DNA of 64,000 nucleotides from Nocardioides sp. B-3 (GCF_024703895.1 NZ_CP087968.1:1178001-1242000), one strand, 5' to 3'. Numbered from the stretch's first letter, positions 22,114-33,061 are shown. Notes: generated by a model not told the origin, from the sequence alone. A program made the numbers and translations.

Positions 22114-23184
22114 TTCACTTCTTCCTCCGCGACGACGACCCGCATGATGTCCTCCTCGTCGACTACCCCGACCATGCTGTCGCCGTCCATCACGCGGATC
22201 GGCGCGTCGGAGGCGATGGCGGCGCGGGCCGCCTGACGCACGATCGTCGAGACCGGCAGGGCCGGTCCGTCCATCGACTCCCCCGGCCGCGGGTCGCGCA
22301 TCACCCACTTCAGGGTGAGCACGTGGGCCTTGGGCACCTCGGAGACGAAGTCCTTGACGTACTCGTCAGCCGGTTGGGCCACGACCTCGTCGGGCGTGCC
22401 GATCTGCACGATCTCCCCATCACGCAGGATCATGATCCGGTCGCCCAGCTTGAGCGCCTCGGACAGGTCGTGGGTGATGAAGACCATCGTCTTGCCGAGC
22501 TCGCGGTGCAGCCGGATGACCTCGTTCTGCATGTCGCGCCGGATCAGCGGGTCGAGCGCTGAGAAGGGCTCGTCGAAGAGCAGCATCTCCGGGTCGCCGG
22601 CCAGCGCCCGGGCCAGTCCGACGCGCTGCTGCATGCCACCGGAGAGCTGGTCGGGATAGGACTTCTCATAGCCAGTCAGGCCGACGAGGTCGACGATCTC
22701 GGCCGCCTTCTCGCGGCGCTCCTTCCCCGGCCACCCCTCGCACCTCGAGGCCGTAGGCGACGTTGTCGATCACCTGCCGGTGGGGCAGCAGCCCGAAGTG
22801 CTGGAAGACCATCGAGACCTGCTTGCGGCGTACGTCGCGCAGCTCGCCCGCGGAGGCCGAGGTGATGTCGCTACCGTTGAGCGTGACGGTGCCGGACGTC
22901 GGCTCGATCAGCCGGGTCAGGCAGCGCACCGGGGTGGACTTGCCCGAGCCGGACAGGCCCATGACGACGAACACCTCGCCCGGGGCGACGTCGAAGGAGA
23001 CGTCCTTGACCCCGACCACGCAGTTGGTCTTGGTCTTGAGGTCGGCGCGCGAGAGCTCGGCGTCGGGCGTGCCGATGATCTTGCCGGCACCGGGGCCGAA
23101 GATCTTCCACAGGTTGCGCACCGAGAGCGCGCTCTCACCGCTCGAGGCCGGGTCCTCGGTGTCCTTCTCCATCGCGACGCTCAT
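22110..23184 (-). CDS. proV: Glycine betaine/proline ABC transporter ATPase
   Basis: ATPase of the ProU/OpuA type. Walker A is GLSGSGKS, the Q-loop is [12 protein letters not shown], the signature [15 protein letters not shown], and Walker [14 protein letters not shown]; the switch His is in FITHDLSEA. The N-terminal extension before Walker A and a C-terminal CBS-like region ([19 protein letters not shown]) match ProV, where CBS modules sense ionic strength. The frame breaks near 22733. ATG 23184 overlaps the betA stop (ATGA) and the gene's end overlaps proW, so uptake and oxidation genes share one transcript. Confidence 0.95.
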
Positions 23185-24883
23185 GGGTGCTCCTCATGGT
23201 TGCGGCTGTCGCCGGGCGGATACAGCGGGGTGCCGTCGCGGTAGCGGTAGTAGGGCACCTCCGCGGGCGGCAGTGGGGTGTTGCCCGCGATCAGGTCGGC
23301 GGCCTTCTCGGCCACCATCATCACGGGTGCATAGATGTTGCCGTTGGTGACGTACGGAAAGACCGAGGCATCCACGACCCGAAGGCCCTCGAGGCCGTGC
23401 ACCGACATGCTGGCCGGGTCCACGACCGACATCTCGTCGAGCCCCATCTTGGCGGTGCACGACGGGTGCAGGGCGGTCTCCGCGTCTCGGGCGACCCAGT
23501 CCAGGATCTCCCGGTCGGTCTCGACGCTCGGACCGGGAGACAGCTCGCCGTCGTTGTAGGGCTCGAAGGCCGGCTGGTTGAGAATGTCGCGAGCCACCCG
23601 CACGGCCTCGACCCACTCCCCGGCGATCGGTCGGGGTCGAGAGGTAGTTGAACAGCATCGAGGGGTGTTGCCTCGGATCGGTCGAGCGGATGCGCACGTG
23701 CCCGCGGGTGTCGGCGTACATAGGTCCGATGTGCACTCGTATCCGTGCCCCTTGGTCGGCGCCGTGCCGTCGTAGCGGATGGCGATCGGCAGGAAGTGGA
23801 ACATCAGGTTGGGGTAGTCGACGTCCTCGTTGCTGCGCGCGAACCCGCCGCCCTCGAAGTGGTTGGTGGCGCCGAGCCTGCGCCGGAAGAACAACCAGTC
23901 GACGGCGATCTTGGGCCGCATCCGCCAGCGCAGCCCCGGCGCGATGGAGACGGGTTGCTTGGAGGCGTACTGGATGTAGACCTCGAGGTGGTCCCGGAGG
24001 TTCTCGCCGACGCCCGGCGAGTGGTGGACGACGTCGATGCCGTGCTGCGCGAGCAGGGCCCGGTCCCCCACACCGGAGAGCTGCAGCAGCTGTGGTGTGT
24101 TGATCGCTCCGCCACAGAGGACGATCTCGCCCGCCGCGACCGTACGGCGGAGACGACCCCCGCGCAGGTAGTCGACGCCCACTGCCCGGGTGCCCCGGAA
24201 GCGAACCCGGGTGGCCATCGCCATGGTCTCCACCGTGAGGTTCTTTCGGTGCCGGACCGGGTGCAGGTAGGCACGGGCTGCGGACAGCCTCCGGCCGCGA
24301 TGGACGTTGCGGTCGAAGCGCGCAAACCCTTCCCCGGCGGTAGCCGTTGACGTCGTCTGTGAGGGGATGTCCAGCCTGCTGCACGGCTTCGAAGAACGCG
24401 CCGAAAAGAGGGTTGTCGGCCGGCCCGCGCTCCCAGGACCAACGGACCGTCGTCGCCACGCCAGTCGTCGGCTCCGGCCGGGCAGGTCTCCATCCTCTTG
24501 AAGTAGGGCAGACAGTGGCGGTAGTCCCACTCCTTCATCCCGGGATCGAGGCTCCAGCGCTCGTAGTCCAGCGGATTGCCGCGCTGGAAGATCATCCCGT
24601 TGATGCTGGACGAGCCGCCGAGGATCTTGCCGCGGGCGTGGGAGACCCTGCGGCCGTTCAGGTGGGGCTCGGGATCGGTCTCGTACTTCCAGTCGTAGAG
24701 CCGGTTGCCGATCGGGATCGGCAACGCCGCCGGCATGTGGATGAAGGGATCGATGCGGTAGTCGGAGCGTCCGGCCTCGAGGACCGGGACGGTGGTGCCG
24801 GGGTCGGCCGAGAGCCGGTTGGCGAGGGCGCAGCCAGCCGAACCACCACCCACGATGACGATGTCGTGGCGGTCCGCGGCCAC
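23181..24883 (-). CDS. betA: Choline dehydrogenase-like GMC flavoprotein
   Basis: About 565 residues, the BetA size. It has the N-terminal FAD dinucleotide motif ([18 protein letters not shown]), GMC signature 1 ([19 protein letters not shown]) and signature 2 ([15 protein letters not shown]). The C-terminal HPSCTAKMG and [19 protein letters not shown] hold the catalytic His/Asn region. In BetA the enzyme oxidises choline to betaine aldehyde and on to betaine. The frame breaks near 24455, 24345 and twice around 23640-23740. It lies 5 bases after betB and overlaps proV. Other GMC alcohol oxidases are possible, but the neighbours favour choline. Confidence 0.9.
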
Positions 24884-24888
24884 GTCGA

Positions 24889-26361
24889 CTACTCCTCGAA
24901 CCAGTTCTGCACGACCGGACGGATGTTGTGCCAGACGTGCTTGGTCTCAGCGATATTCATCGAGACCGGCGGCTCCCAGCTCGCGGCCGGTGCCGGACTG
25001 CTTGTAGCCGCCCCACTCGGCCTGCAGGCACGTAGGGGTGGTAGTCGTTGATCCAGACCGTGCCCATCCGCAGCCGCTGCGCCATCCGCTGCCCCTTGCC
25101 GGCGTCCTGCGTCCAGACCGCTCCGGCCAGACCGTAGATGCTGTCGTTGGCGATCCGCACCGCCTCGTCCTCGTCACGGAACGTCTCGACCGTCAGCACC
25201 GGACCGAACGACTCGTCCCGGGTCACCGACATCGCGCTCGTGCAGCGGTCGAGGATCGTCGGCAGGTAGTAGAACCCGTCGGCCGGGGCCGGATCGTCGG
25301 GGCGGGCGCCACCGCAGCGGAGAACTGCTCCTTCCGCAAGGCCGCGAGCGACGTACGCCTCGACCTTGTCGCGGTGCGCGGCACTCGTGAGCGGCCCCGT
25401 CTGCGCCTTGTCGGCGAAGGGTCCCCCCAGCCGGATCTGCTCCGCGCGGGCTACGAGGGCGTCGACGAACTCGTCGTGGACGGTCTCCTCCACCAGCAGC
25501 CGAGCGCCCGCCGAGCACACCTGCCCGGAGTGCAGGAAGACCGCGGTCAGCGCGTAGTCGAGCGCCACCTCGAGGTCGGCGTCGGCGAACACCACGTTGG
25601 GGTTCTTGCCGCCGAGCTCGAGGGCGACCTTCTTCACGGTCGCCGCGGCCGAGGCCATGATCCGACGGCCCGTCTCGAGGCCCCCGGTGAAGGACACCAT
25701 GTCGACACGCGGGTCGACCGACAGCGGGGCTCCCGCGGTGGCGCCAGCGCCGAGGACCGGGTTGCCCACGCCCGGCGGCAGCCCGACCTCCTCGAGGAGC
25801 CGCATCAGGTGGATCGCGGAGTGCGGCGTGTGCTCGCTGGGCTTCAGCACGAAGGTGTTGCCTGCCGCGAGGCACGGGGCGACCTTCCGGGACACCCGGA
25901 GCAGCGGGTAGTTCCACGGGGTGATGAGCCCGCACACGCCGATGGGCTCGTGGACCACCCGGCTGACCACGTCGGCGTTGCCGGTGTCGACGACCCGGCC
26001 GGACTCCTCGGCAGCGACCCGGCCGTAGTGGCGGAAGACGGCGACCACGTCGGCCGGGTCGTACTGGCTCTCGACGAAGCGCTTGCCCGTGTCGAGCGAC
26101 TCCATGCGCGCGACCGGGGTCGGTGTCCCGCTCGAGCAGGTCGGCGAGGCGCAGCAGCAGGTCGCCCCGCTCCCGGCTCGAGGTCGCCGGCCATGCGCCG
26201 TCGTGGAAGGCGCCATGTGCGGCCTCGATGGCCGCTTCGGTGTCCTCCGCGTCTGCCTCGTCGACCGACGCGACCAGCGAGCCGTCGGCGGGGCAGCGGA
26301 TCTCGCGGCGCCTCCCGGCACGCGCGCTCGTCCACGATCCGTCGACATAGAGATCTGGCAC
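24889..26361 (-). CDS. betB: Betaine aldehyde dehydrogenase
   Basis: NAD(P)-dependent aldehyde dehydrogenase of about 490 residues, oxidising betaine aldehyde to glycine betaine. The family set is present: [28 protein letters not shown], catalytic Glu in [12 protein letters not shown], catalytic Cys in [13 protein letters not shown], and [11 protein letters not shown] take GTG 26361 ([10 protein letters not shown]) as the start. The frame breaks near 26105, 25030 and 24953. First gene of the betB-betA-proVWX operon, with an operator-like palindrome 29 bases upstream. Confidence 0.93.
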
Positions 26362-26389
26362 TGCTGACCCGCCCTCGGCAAATGAGTTT

Positions 26390-26406
26390 GTTGCGCATGT
26401 CGCAAC
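26390..26406. promoter_or_regulatory. Candidate IclR operator before betB
   Basis: Perfect palindrome GTTGCG-CATGT-CGCAAC, in the gap between iclR and betB, at the same distance (29 bases) from the start codon as the palindrome before the BCCT gene. It is the best copy of the recurring motif. Confidence 0.7.
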
Positions 26407-26502
26407 CGGATGCTCCGAGCGCAACCAGTGAGACCCTTCGAGGATGGTGCGGCAACCCCCGCGCGTCAAGGGTCCTCGGACCAGCCCGATGATTGGCCGA
26501 GG

Positions 26503-27312
26503 CTAGCGGTGACCCCAGCCGAGCCGGTGCGAGACCTCGATCGCGGCCTCCGTCACGAGGGTGACCACCTCGTCGAAGCGTTCCGGCGTGAGCCGGAAGG
26601 ACGGCCCGGAGACGCTCATCGACGCCACCACGTCGCCGTGCACGTTGCGGATCGGCGCCGCGACCGCGGTGAGCCCGACCTCCAGCTCGTCGACGGCGAC
26701 CGCATAGCCCTGCTCGCGGACCCGCTCGAGCTCGGCGCGCAGTGGCCCGCGCTTGGTGATGGTGCGCGGCGTGTACGTCGCGAGCTTGCCGAGCACCCGG
26801 TCGAGCCGGGCGTCGTCCAGACCGCTCAGCAGCACCTTGCCATTGCTCGTCGCGTGCAACGGGATGTGCTGGCCGACCCAGTTGTGGGGCTGCAGGGCCG
26901 ACGAGCCCGCCACCCGGTCGAGGTAGAGCGCCGAGCTCTCGGAGAGCACCGCGACATTGACGGTCTCTCCCGTGTCGGAGGCCAGCTTGCGGCAGATGGG
27001 ACGCGCCTCCTGCACGAGGTCGAGTCGCGCCGTGGTGGCGCCCGCGAGGCGCAGGATGCCGACCCCGAGGCGGTAGCGGCCGCGGTCGACCGTCTGCTCG
27101 ACGAGGCGATGCGCCTCCAGCGTCGCGACCGGGCGGAAGGCCGTGCTCTTGTGCACGCCGAGCTCGGCCGCGATCTCGGTGACCCCGGCTTCGCCGATCC
27201 GGGCGAGCACCTCGAGGATGCCCAGCGCCCGGTCGACCGACTGGACACCACGGCCGGTGATCGCGGTGCTCGTCGCCGGCGCCGCGCCGATGGCCTCGGG
27301 CGCTTTGCTCAT
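26503..27312 (-). CDS. IclR family regulator, probably of betaine/choline genes
   Basis: Intact 269-residue regulator. The winged helix-turn-helix is at about 24-90 (SVDRALGILEVLARIGEAGV, HKSTAFRPVATLEAHRLVEQ), and an effector domain follows at about 100-260 (LATYTPRTITKRGPL, GYAVAVDELEVGLTAVAAPI). It sits between the bet-pro operon and the divergent purU-fhs operon. I propose, from position and repeated palindromes, that it controls the units carrying GTTGCG-N5-CGCAAC. The inducer is unknown; choline, betaine or a demethylated product would fit. Confidence 0.93.
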   Translation of the reverse strand: MSKAPEAIGAAPATSTAITGRGVQSVDRALGILEVLARIGEAGVTEIAAELGVHKSTAFRPVATLEAHRLVEQTVDRGRYRLGVGILRLAGATTARLDLVQEARPICRKLASDTGETVNVAVLSESSALYLDRVAGSSALQPHNWVGQHIPLHATSNGKVLLSGLDDARLDRVLGKLATYTPRTITKRGPLRAELERVREQGYAVAVDELEVGLTAVAAPIRNVHGDVVASMSVSGPSFRLTPERFDEVVTLVTEAAIEVSHRLGWGHR

Positions 27313-27335
27313 GGCGCGACACTAGCGCACAGCGT

Positions 27336-27371
27336 GTTGCGTATCGCAGACTGCGTTTCGTCGAGCGCAAC
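27336..27371. promoter_or_regulatory. Candidate operators in the iclR-purU divergent region
   Basis: GTTTCG-TCGAG-CGCAAC (27355-27371) matches the motif with one changed base, and a further half-site GTTGCG starts at 27336. They lie between the divergent starts of iclR (27312) and purU (27406), so one regulator could repress itself and purU-fhs together. Confidence 0.55.
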
Positions 27372-27405
27372 GGAATGGTCGACTTGAATCCTCGAGGAGA
27401 GCACC

Positions 27406-28297
27406 ATGGTGCAGGCATCCAGCACATCGGTCACGGCCGGCCCGGCGGGCGGCGACTTCGTGCTGGTCCTCTCCTGCCCGGATCGCCCGGGCATCGTGCA
27501 CGCCGTCTCCGGCTTCCCCGGTGGCGCACGGCGGCAACATCGTGGAGAGCCAGCAGTTCGGCGACCAGCTGACCGACCGCTTCTTCATGCGCATCGACTT
27601 CACGGTCGACGGCTCGGCGACCGCGGACTCGCTCCGTGCCCGCTTCGCCGCCGTCGCCGACCATTTCGACATCGACTTCGAGCTGTGGGGGGCCGCGGCG
27701 CCGTACCGCACCCTGATCATGGTCTCCAAGCACCTGCACTGCCTCAACGACCTGCTCTTCCGCGCGAGCACCGGAGCGCTCCAGATCGACATCCCCGCGG
27801 TGGTCTCGAACCACCCCGACGCGGGCGCACTGGTGCGTTCCTACGGCTTGGACTTCCACCACATCCCCGTCACCGAGGAGACGAAGGCCGATGCCGAGAA
27901 GCAGCTGATGGAGCTGGTCGACGCGACGGGGACCCATCTCGTCGTGCTGGCGCGCTACATGCAGGTGCTCTCGGACGACCTGTGCCGACACATGTCGGGG
28001 CGGATCATCAACATCCACCACTCGTTCCTGCCCAGCTTCAAGGGGGCCCGGCCCTACCACCGGGCCTTCGACCGCGGGGTCAAGCTCGTGGGTGCGACCG
28101 CGCACTACGTCACGGCCGACCTCGACGAGGGCCCGATCATCGAGCAGGACGTCGTCCGGGTGGACCACACCTACGACCGGGACCAGCTCGTCGCGGCCGG
28201 GCGCGACGTGGAGGCGCAGGTGCTGTCCCGGGCCGTGCGATGGCACGCGCAGTCGCGGGTCCTGCTCAACGGCGAACGGACCGTCGTCTTCCGCTGA
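27406..28297 (+). CDS. purU: Formyltetrahydrofolate deformylase
   Basis: Hydrolyses 10-formyl-THF to formate and THF. An N-terminal ACT domain (VLVLSCPDRPGIVHAVSGF, HGGNIVESQQFGDQLTDRFF) is followed by the formyltransferase fold with the family's IINIHHSFLPSFKGARPYH and GVKLVGATAHYVTADLDEGP, which include the catalytic His and Asp. The frame breaks near 27520. ATG 27406 has GAGGAG 6 bases upstream. It leads the plus-strand pair purU-fhs. In betaine degraders PurU regenerates THF during demethylation, which fits this island. Confidence 0.95.
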
Positions 28298-28333
28298 CGT
28301 CACCACAGGAGCACCACCGAGGGAGGACCCGAC

Positions 28334-30016
28334 ATGTTGTCGGACATCGAGATCGCCAACGGCGCCGTCCTGCGCCCGATCAGGGACATTGCCGCCGAGA
28401 CCCTCGGGATCGGCGAGGAGCACCTCGTGCCCTACGGCCATCACAAGGCGAAGGTCGACCTGACCTATCTCGCGTCCCTCGCCGACCGACCTCTCGGCCG
28501 GCTGATCATGGTCACGGCCATGTCCCCCACCCCGCCCGGCGAGGGCAAGACGACCACCACGGTCGGGCTCACGGACGCCCTGCACGGGCTGGGCCACCGC
28601 ACGGTCGCCTGCCTGCGCGAGCCGTCGATGGGACCGGTGTTCGGCATGAAGGGTGGTGCGGCGGGCGGCGGCTACAGCCAAGGTCGTGCCGATGACCGAG
28701 ATCAACCTGCACTTCACCGGCGACTTCGCGGCGATCGCCGCCGCCAACAACCTGCTCTCCGCGCTGATCGACAACCACGTGCACCACGGCAACGAGCTCG
28801 ACATCGACGTGCGCAGCGTGACCCGGAAGCGGGTGCTCGACACCAACGACCGCGCACTGCGCGAGGTGGTCGTGGGCATGGGCGGCCACGTGAACGGCTT
28901 CCCGCGCGAGGACGGCTTCGACATCGTGGTGGCCTCGGAGCTGATGGCGATCTTCTGCCTCACCGAGTCGTGGGGAGACCTCAAGCGACGCATCGGCGAC
29001 ATCGTGCTCGGCTACACGCGAGCGATGAAGCCGGTGACGGCGCGCGAGCTCGGCGCGGACGGCGCGATGGCCGCCCTGCTGCGCGACGCCATCGCCCCCA
29101 ACCCGGTGCAGACCCTCGAGGGGCGCGCCGGCGTTGGTCCACGGCGGTCCGTTCGCCAACATCGCGCACGGTTGCAGCTCGGTGTCGGCCACCCGTGCCG
29201 GCCTGCGGCTGGCTGACTACGTCGTCACCGAGGCCGGGTTCGGGGCCGACCCGGGCGCGGAGAAGTTCGTCGACATCAAGTGCCGCAAGTCCGGGCTCCG
29301 GCCCGACGTCGCGGTGGTGGTGGTCACGGTGCGTGCCCTGAAGTACCACGGCGGCGTCGCGCTCGCCGAGCTCGAGAACGAGGACCTCGGAGCAGTCGGC
29401 GCCGGTATGGCGAACCTGCGCCGGCACCTCGACAACGTGCGCGACGTCTTCGGCATCCCGTGCGTCGTGGCGATCAACCGCTTCCCCTCCGACACCGATG
29501 CAGAAGTCGACCCGGTGGTCGACCCGGTGGCAGCCGAAGGTGTCCGGGCCTTCCCGGCGACCCACTTCAGCGATGGTGGCGCCGGTGCCCGAGGAGCTGG
29601 CGAAGGGCGTGCTGGCGACGATGGACGAGCCGTCGCCGTACACCTTCTCGTTCACCTACGACGACGACCTCTCCCTGACCGCGAAGGTCGAGGCGATCGC
29701 CACGAGGTTGTACGGCGCCGGGCTGGTCACCCGGGACGCGAAGGCGCGGAGACGGCTGCTGAGGATCGAGCGAGACGGCTACGGCAACCTGCCGGTGTGC
29801 GTGGCCAAGACGCAGTACTCGTTCTCGACGGACCCCACCCTGCTCGGGGCACCGTCGGGCCACGAGCTGCACGTGCGCGAGGTGCGCCTGTCGGCCGGAG
29901 CGGGCTTCGTCGTCATGGTGTGCGGGGACATGATGACGATGCCCGGGCTGCCGGCCGACCCGTCGGCCTCGCGCATCGACCTGACCGACGACGGGACGAT
30001 CCTCGGTCTCTCCTGA
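28334..30016 (+). CDS. fhs: Formate-tetrahydrofolate ligase
   Basis: Interconverts formate + ATP + THF and 10-formyl-THF. About 560 residues, the usual length. Present are the P-loop [77 protein letters not shown] and the C-terminal [11 protein letters not shown] 28334 has GGAGG upstream, 36 bases after purU. The frame breaks near 28680, 29132 and 29570. Together with PurU, run in the direction of ATP synthesis, it could harvest energy from methyl oxidation (inference); biosynthetic use is equally possible. Confidence 0.96.
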
Positions 30017-30099
30017 GCCGTGGTGTCGGCGGCTAGGGTGGCGCGCGTGCGGCAGCGCAATCTCGAGACGGTGCACTGGCGCGTGTCGTCAGTTCACCT

Positions 30100-30118
30100 C
30101 CCCGGGGCTACCCCGGGG
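30100..30118 (+). terminator. GC hairpin downstream of fhs
   Basis: CCCCGGGG-CTA-CCCCGGGG forms an 8-base stem about 85 bases after the fhs stop, without a T tract. It may end the purU-fhs transcript, or be part of a leader of the reverse transcriptase gene. The interval 30017-30237 holds no gene I can support. Confidence 0.4.
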
Positions 30119-30237
30119 GCCATCGGCACGTTCAGGCATCGCACCGCGCGGGACGCGCTGCGCTTCGCTGCAGGTGTTCGCGCGCACGACGGGACAGGTC
30201 GAGCAGCGCTGCCGCACGCTCGTCCAGCCGGGCAGCC

Positions 30238-31550
30238 GTGAGGCCCGACCTCGCTCGTGCCCCGGCCTCCGGCTTCTGGCGGGGCCATGGACCCAACCGG
30301 GGCTGGTGGACAGTGGCGCCCCGGTCGTGGGCCGTCGACGTCGATGGCTGGCTCCGCTCGCTCGGCAGACGCTCGAGCTGTACCCCCGCCCACCCATGGA
30401 CCGTCCGCGGGAGCTGGCCACCCTCATCGCTTCCTTGCCCGCCGCCGGGAAGGCTGTCGGCGACCGACCGGTCGTGCATCCCGTTGCCGGCACCCGCATG
30501 CTCACCAATCGCTGGGGCCTGCCGCAGCTGGACGACCTCGCGGACCTCGCGGCCTTCCCCGGATCTCGGCAGTTCGGAGCTGCAGTGGTTCGCCGACCCG
30601 CGGCACTCGGGCTCGGGGAACGAGTGAGGTGCGACTCCAGCACTACCGGATGAGCCACCGCGTCGCCCCCGAGCGGGGCGATCCGGGTCCCGGAGGCACC
30701 CAAGCTCGAGCTCAAGGGCATCCAGCGTCGGCTCCTTGCCGAGGTCGTCTCCCGAGTCCCTCCGCACCACGCCGCACGGGGCTTCCGACCGGGCGGCTCG
30801 GTCCGGTCCTACGCGCTCCCGCATGCGGGCAGCCCGGTGGTGATCCGACTCGACCTGGAGGCGTTCTTCGCCAGCGTCACGGTGGCTCGCGTCTACGGGA
30901 TCTGGCGCACCGCGGGCTACCTGGAGCCGGTCGCCCACTGCCCGGCCGGACTCATGACGAGCGTGCTGCCCCGGTCGCAGTGGCGCACCGTGCCGAGGCC
31001 CGCCGACGACGCACTCCTCGACGCCCACTGGCGACTCGGTCGCCGCCCGGCCGCACCGCACCTGCCCCGGGGTGCGCCCACTTCCCCGGCCCCGGCCAAC
31101 CTCAGCGCGTTCCGCCTCGACGTACGCCTCACGGCGCTGGCCCGATCGTGGGGTGGCCGCTACACGCGCTACGCCGATGACTTGGCCCTCTCCGGTGGCC
31201 GCGGCTGGGGGCCGGGACCTCACGACTCATCGACGCCGTCGAGGAGATCGTTCGAGAGGAAGGCTTCCGGCTCAACCCGCGCAAGACCGGCGTCATGCCA
31301 CGTGCGGGACGCCAGACCCCAGGGTGGCCCGGTCGTCAACGAACGCCCGCGCGTGGCTCGCCGCGAGGTCGACACCCTGCGAGCCATCCTCCACAACTGC
31401 CACCGCGACGGCCCGAGCACCCAGAACCGCGACGACCACCCGGCCTTCGCCGAACACCTCCGCGGCCGGATCGCCCGGGTCGCCCAGCACGATCCCGACC
31501 GCGGCGAGCGCCTGCTGGCGGCACACGACGCCATCGACTGGAGCCGGTGA
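30238..31550 (+). CDS. Retron-type reverse transcriptase, broken by frameshifts
   Basis: Pieces in three frames join to one RNA-directed DNA polymerase of about 440 residues. In order: an N-terminal helical region (LELYPRPPMDRPRELATLIA), a WGLPQLDDLADLAAF/LQWFAD segment, template-contact region EAPKLELKGIQRRLLAEVV and GFRPGGSVRSYA, motif A RLDLEAFFASV, motif B GAPTSPAPANLSAF (an Arg replaces the usual Gln before GAPTSP), motif C YTRYADDLALSGG and GFRLNPRKTG. All three catalytic Asp are present. This layout matches retron RTs of myxobacteria and actinobacteria. Breaks lie near 30270, 30560, 30690, 30940, 31055, 31215 and 31330. The start is uncertain; a GTG at 30047 is an alternative. No msr/msd RNA is evident. 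Confidence 0.75.
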
Positions 31551-31563
31551 CCGGCACAACGCC

Positions 31564-32988
31564 TCAGTCGCCGAGCTCGGCCCGCCGACGGACGACGTAC
31601 TCCTCGAGCTCCAGACGGACGGCGTCGTCGAGCGGCGGCTGCTCGTACTCCACGAGCTTCTTCGCATAGATCTCGGCGGCCCGGTCGTTGGCGTCCTTGC
31701 CGCCGTTGCGCATCCAGCGCTCGTAGTTGTCCGACGACGACAGCAGGGGCCGGTAGAAGCAGGTGCGGAACCGCTCCATGGTGTGCGCGGCGCCCGGAAA
31801 GTGGCCGCCGTGGCCGACCTCCTCGTGGGCGCCGAACGCCATCGAGGCCTCGTCGATCTCGAGCGGGGTGAACTCGGCCTGCATCATCTGCAGCAGCTCG
31901 ATGTCGACGATGAACTTCTCGTAGCCCGCGACGAGGCCGCCCTCGAGCCAGCCGGCCGAGTGCATCACCCAGTTGGCGCCGGCGAGGAAGGTCGGCATCA
32001 TCGTCATCAGCGCCTCGTAGCCCGCACGGGCGTCCGCCACCTGCGACGACGTCAGGCCGCCTCCGGTGCGGAACGGCAGCCCGAAGTGACGGGCGATCTG
32101 GCCGGTGCACAGCAGCCCGATCCCGGACTCCGGTGTGCCGAAGGTGGGCGAGCCCGACTGCATGTCGATGTTGGACAGGAACGACCCGAAGATCACCGGG
32201 CACCCGGGGCGGATCAGCTGAGAGAGCGCGATCCCGGAGAGCGCCTCGACGATCTGCTGCACCAGCGCCGCCGGGATGGTCACCGGCGACATCGCACCCA
32301 TCAGGATGAACGGCGTCAGGACGACGGGCTGGCCGGCGGCGGAGTACTCGAACTGCGCCTCCAGCATCCGGTCGTCCCAGCGCAGCGGCGAGTTGCAGTT
32401 GATCAGCGAGATCGAGACCGGCGTCTCCTCGATCGCCTCGCGGGAGCCGAAGAGGATCTCGCCCATGCGGATGGTGTCGGCGGCGTTGACCCCCGACACC
32501 ACGTTGCCCATGTAGATCTTGTCGGTCAGGGTCTGGAGCGCGTAGGTCATGTCGAGGTGGCGGCTGTCGAGCGGGGTGTCGTTGGGCTCGCAGATCACCC
32601 CACCCGCGGAGTCCAGCACGCTGAAGCTCTGGGCCAGCTTGGTGAAGTTGCGGAAGTCGTCCATCGTCGCGTCACGGCGCACCTCGCCCTGCCGGACGAA
32701 GGGCGGACCGTAGACCGCACCGAAGGCCATCGAGTCACCGCCGATGTGGATGGTGTTCTCGGGGTTGCGGGCCTGTACGTCGAACTCGCGGGGCGCCTTG
32801 GCCACCTGCTCGAGCACGAAGTCGGGGTCGAGGAAGACCGTGTTGTCCTCCACCCGCTGCCCGGCCTTGCGGAACAGCTCGAGCGCCCGGTCGTCCATGA
32901 ACTCGACGCCGATCTCGGTCATCAGCTTTCGCCAACCACGATCCGGGGTCGCCATCGCGTCCTCGGACAGCACCTCGTAGCGCGGCAT
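31564..32988 (-). CDS. mtgB: MttB-family corrinoid methyltransferase, non-pyrrolysine (MtgB-like)
   Basis: About 474 residues, one open frame, no internal amber codon, hence the non-pyrrolysine branch of the trimethylamine methyltransferase family. Desulfitobacterium MtgB of that branch moves a methyl from glycine betaine to a corrinoid protein. Family landmarks: EIGVEFMDDRALELFRKAG, GGDSMAFGAVYGPPFV, TPFILMGAMSPVTIPAALVQ, GHEEVGHGG-like AHEEVGHGGHFPGAAHTMERF and a Tyr/Trp-rich end (YERWMRNGGKD). The start is uncertain: ATG 32988 begins MPRYEVLSED, but AGGAGG is 20 bases upstream. It is divergent from iclR2 and the corrinoid operon. Carnitine or proline betaine are other possible substrates. 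Confidence 0.88.
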   Translation of the reverse strand: MPRYEVLSEDAMATPDRGWRKLMTEIGVEFMDDRALELFRKAGQRVEDNTVFLDPDFVLEQVAKAPREFDVQARNPENTIHIGGDSMAFGAVYGPPFVRQGEVRRDATMDDFRNFTKLAQSFSVLDSAGGVICEPNDTPLDSRHLDMTYALQTLTDKIYMGNVVSGVNAADTIRMGEILFGSREAIEETPVSISLINCNSPLRWDDRMLEAQFEYSAAGQPVVLTPFILMGAMSPVTIPAALVQQIVEALSGIALSQLIRPGCPVIFGSFLSNIDMQSGSPTFGTPESGIGLLCTGQIARHFGLPFRTGGGLTSSQVADARAGYEALMTMMPTFLAGANWVMHSAGWLEGGLVAGYEKFIVDIELLQMMQAEFTPLEIDEASMAFGAHEEVGHGGHFPGAAHTMERFRTCFYRPLLSSSDNYERWMRNGGKDANDRAAEIYAKKLVEYEQPPLDDAVRLELEEYVVRRRAELGD

Positions 32989-33061
32989 CGCATTGCAGGA
33001 ACACGGTTCCTCCTGATCTGGCGGGGTGCTTGACCACTGACCCCGACGACTCCTAGCCTCA

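Noticed and set aside
30017..30237. Retron msr-msd RNA upstream of the RT
   Set aside because: Only a short GC hairpin is visible. The flanking inverted repeats and branching guanosine context of a retron RNA could not be identified, so I do not annotate it.
30132..31223. 363-codon open frame on the minus strand opposite the reverse transcriptase
   Set aside because: Composition is Arg/Ala/Gly-rich with no motif; it mirrors the RT reading frames and arises from high GC content.
31564..32988. Pyrrolysine-type trimethylamine methyltransferase
   Set aside because: No in-frame amber codon interrupts the gene and no pylTSBCD genes are in the window, so it belongs to the non-pyrrolysine branch.
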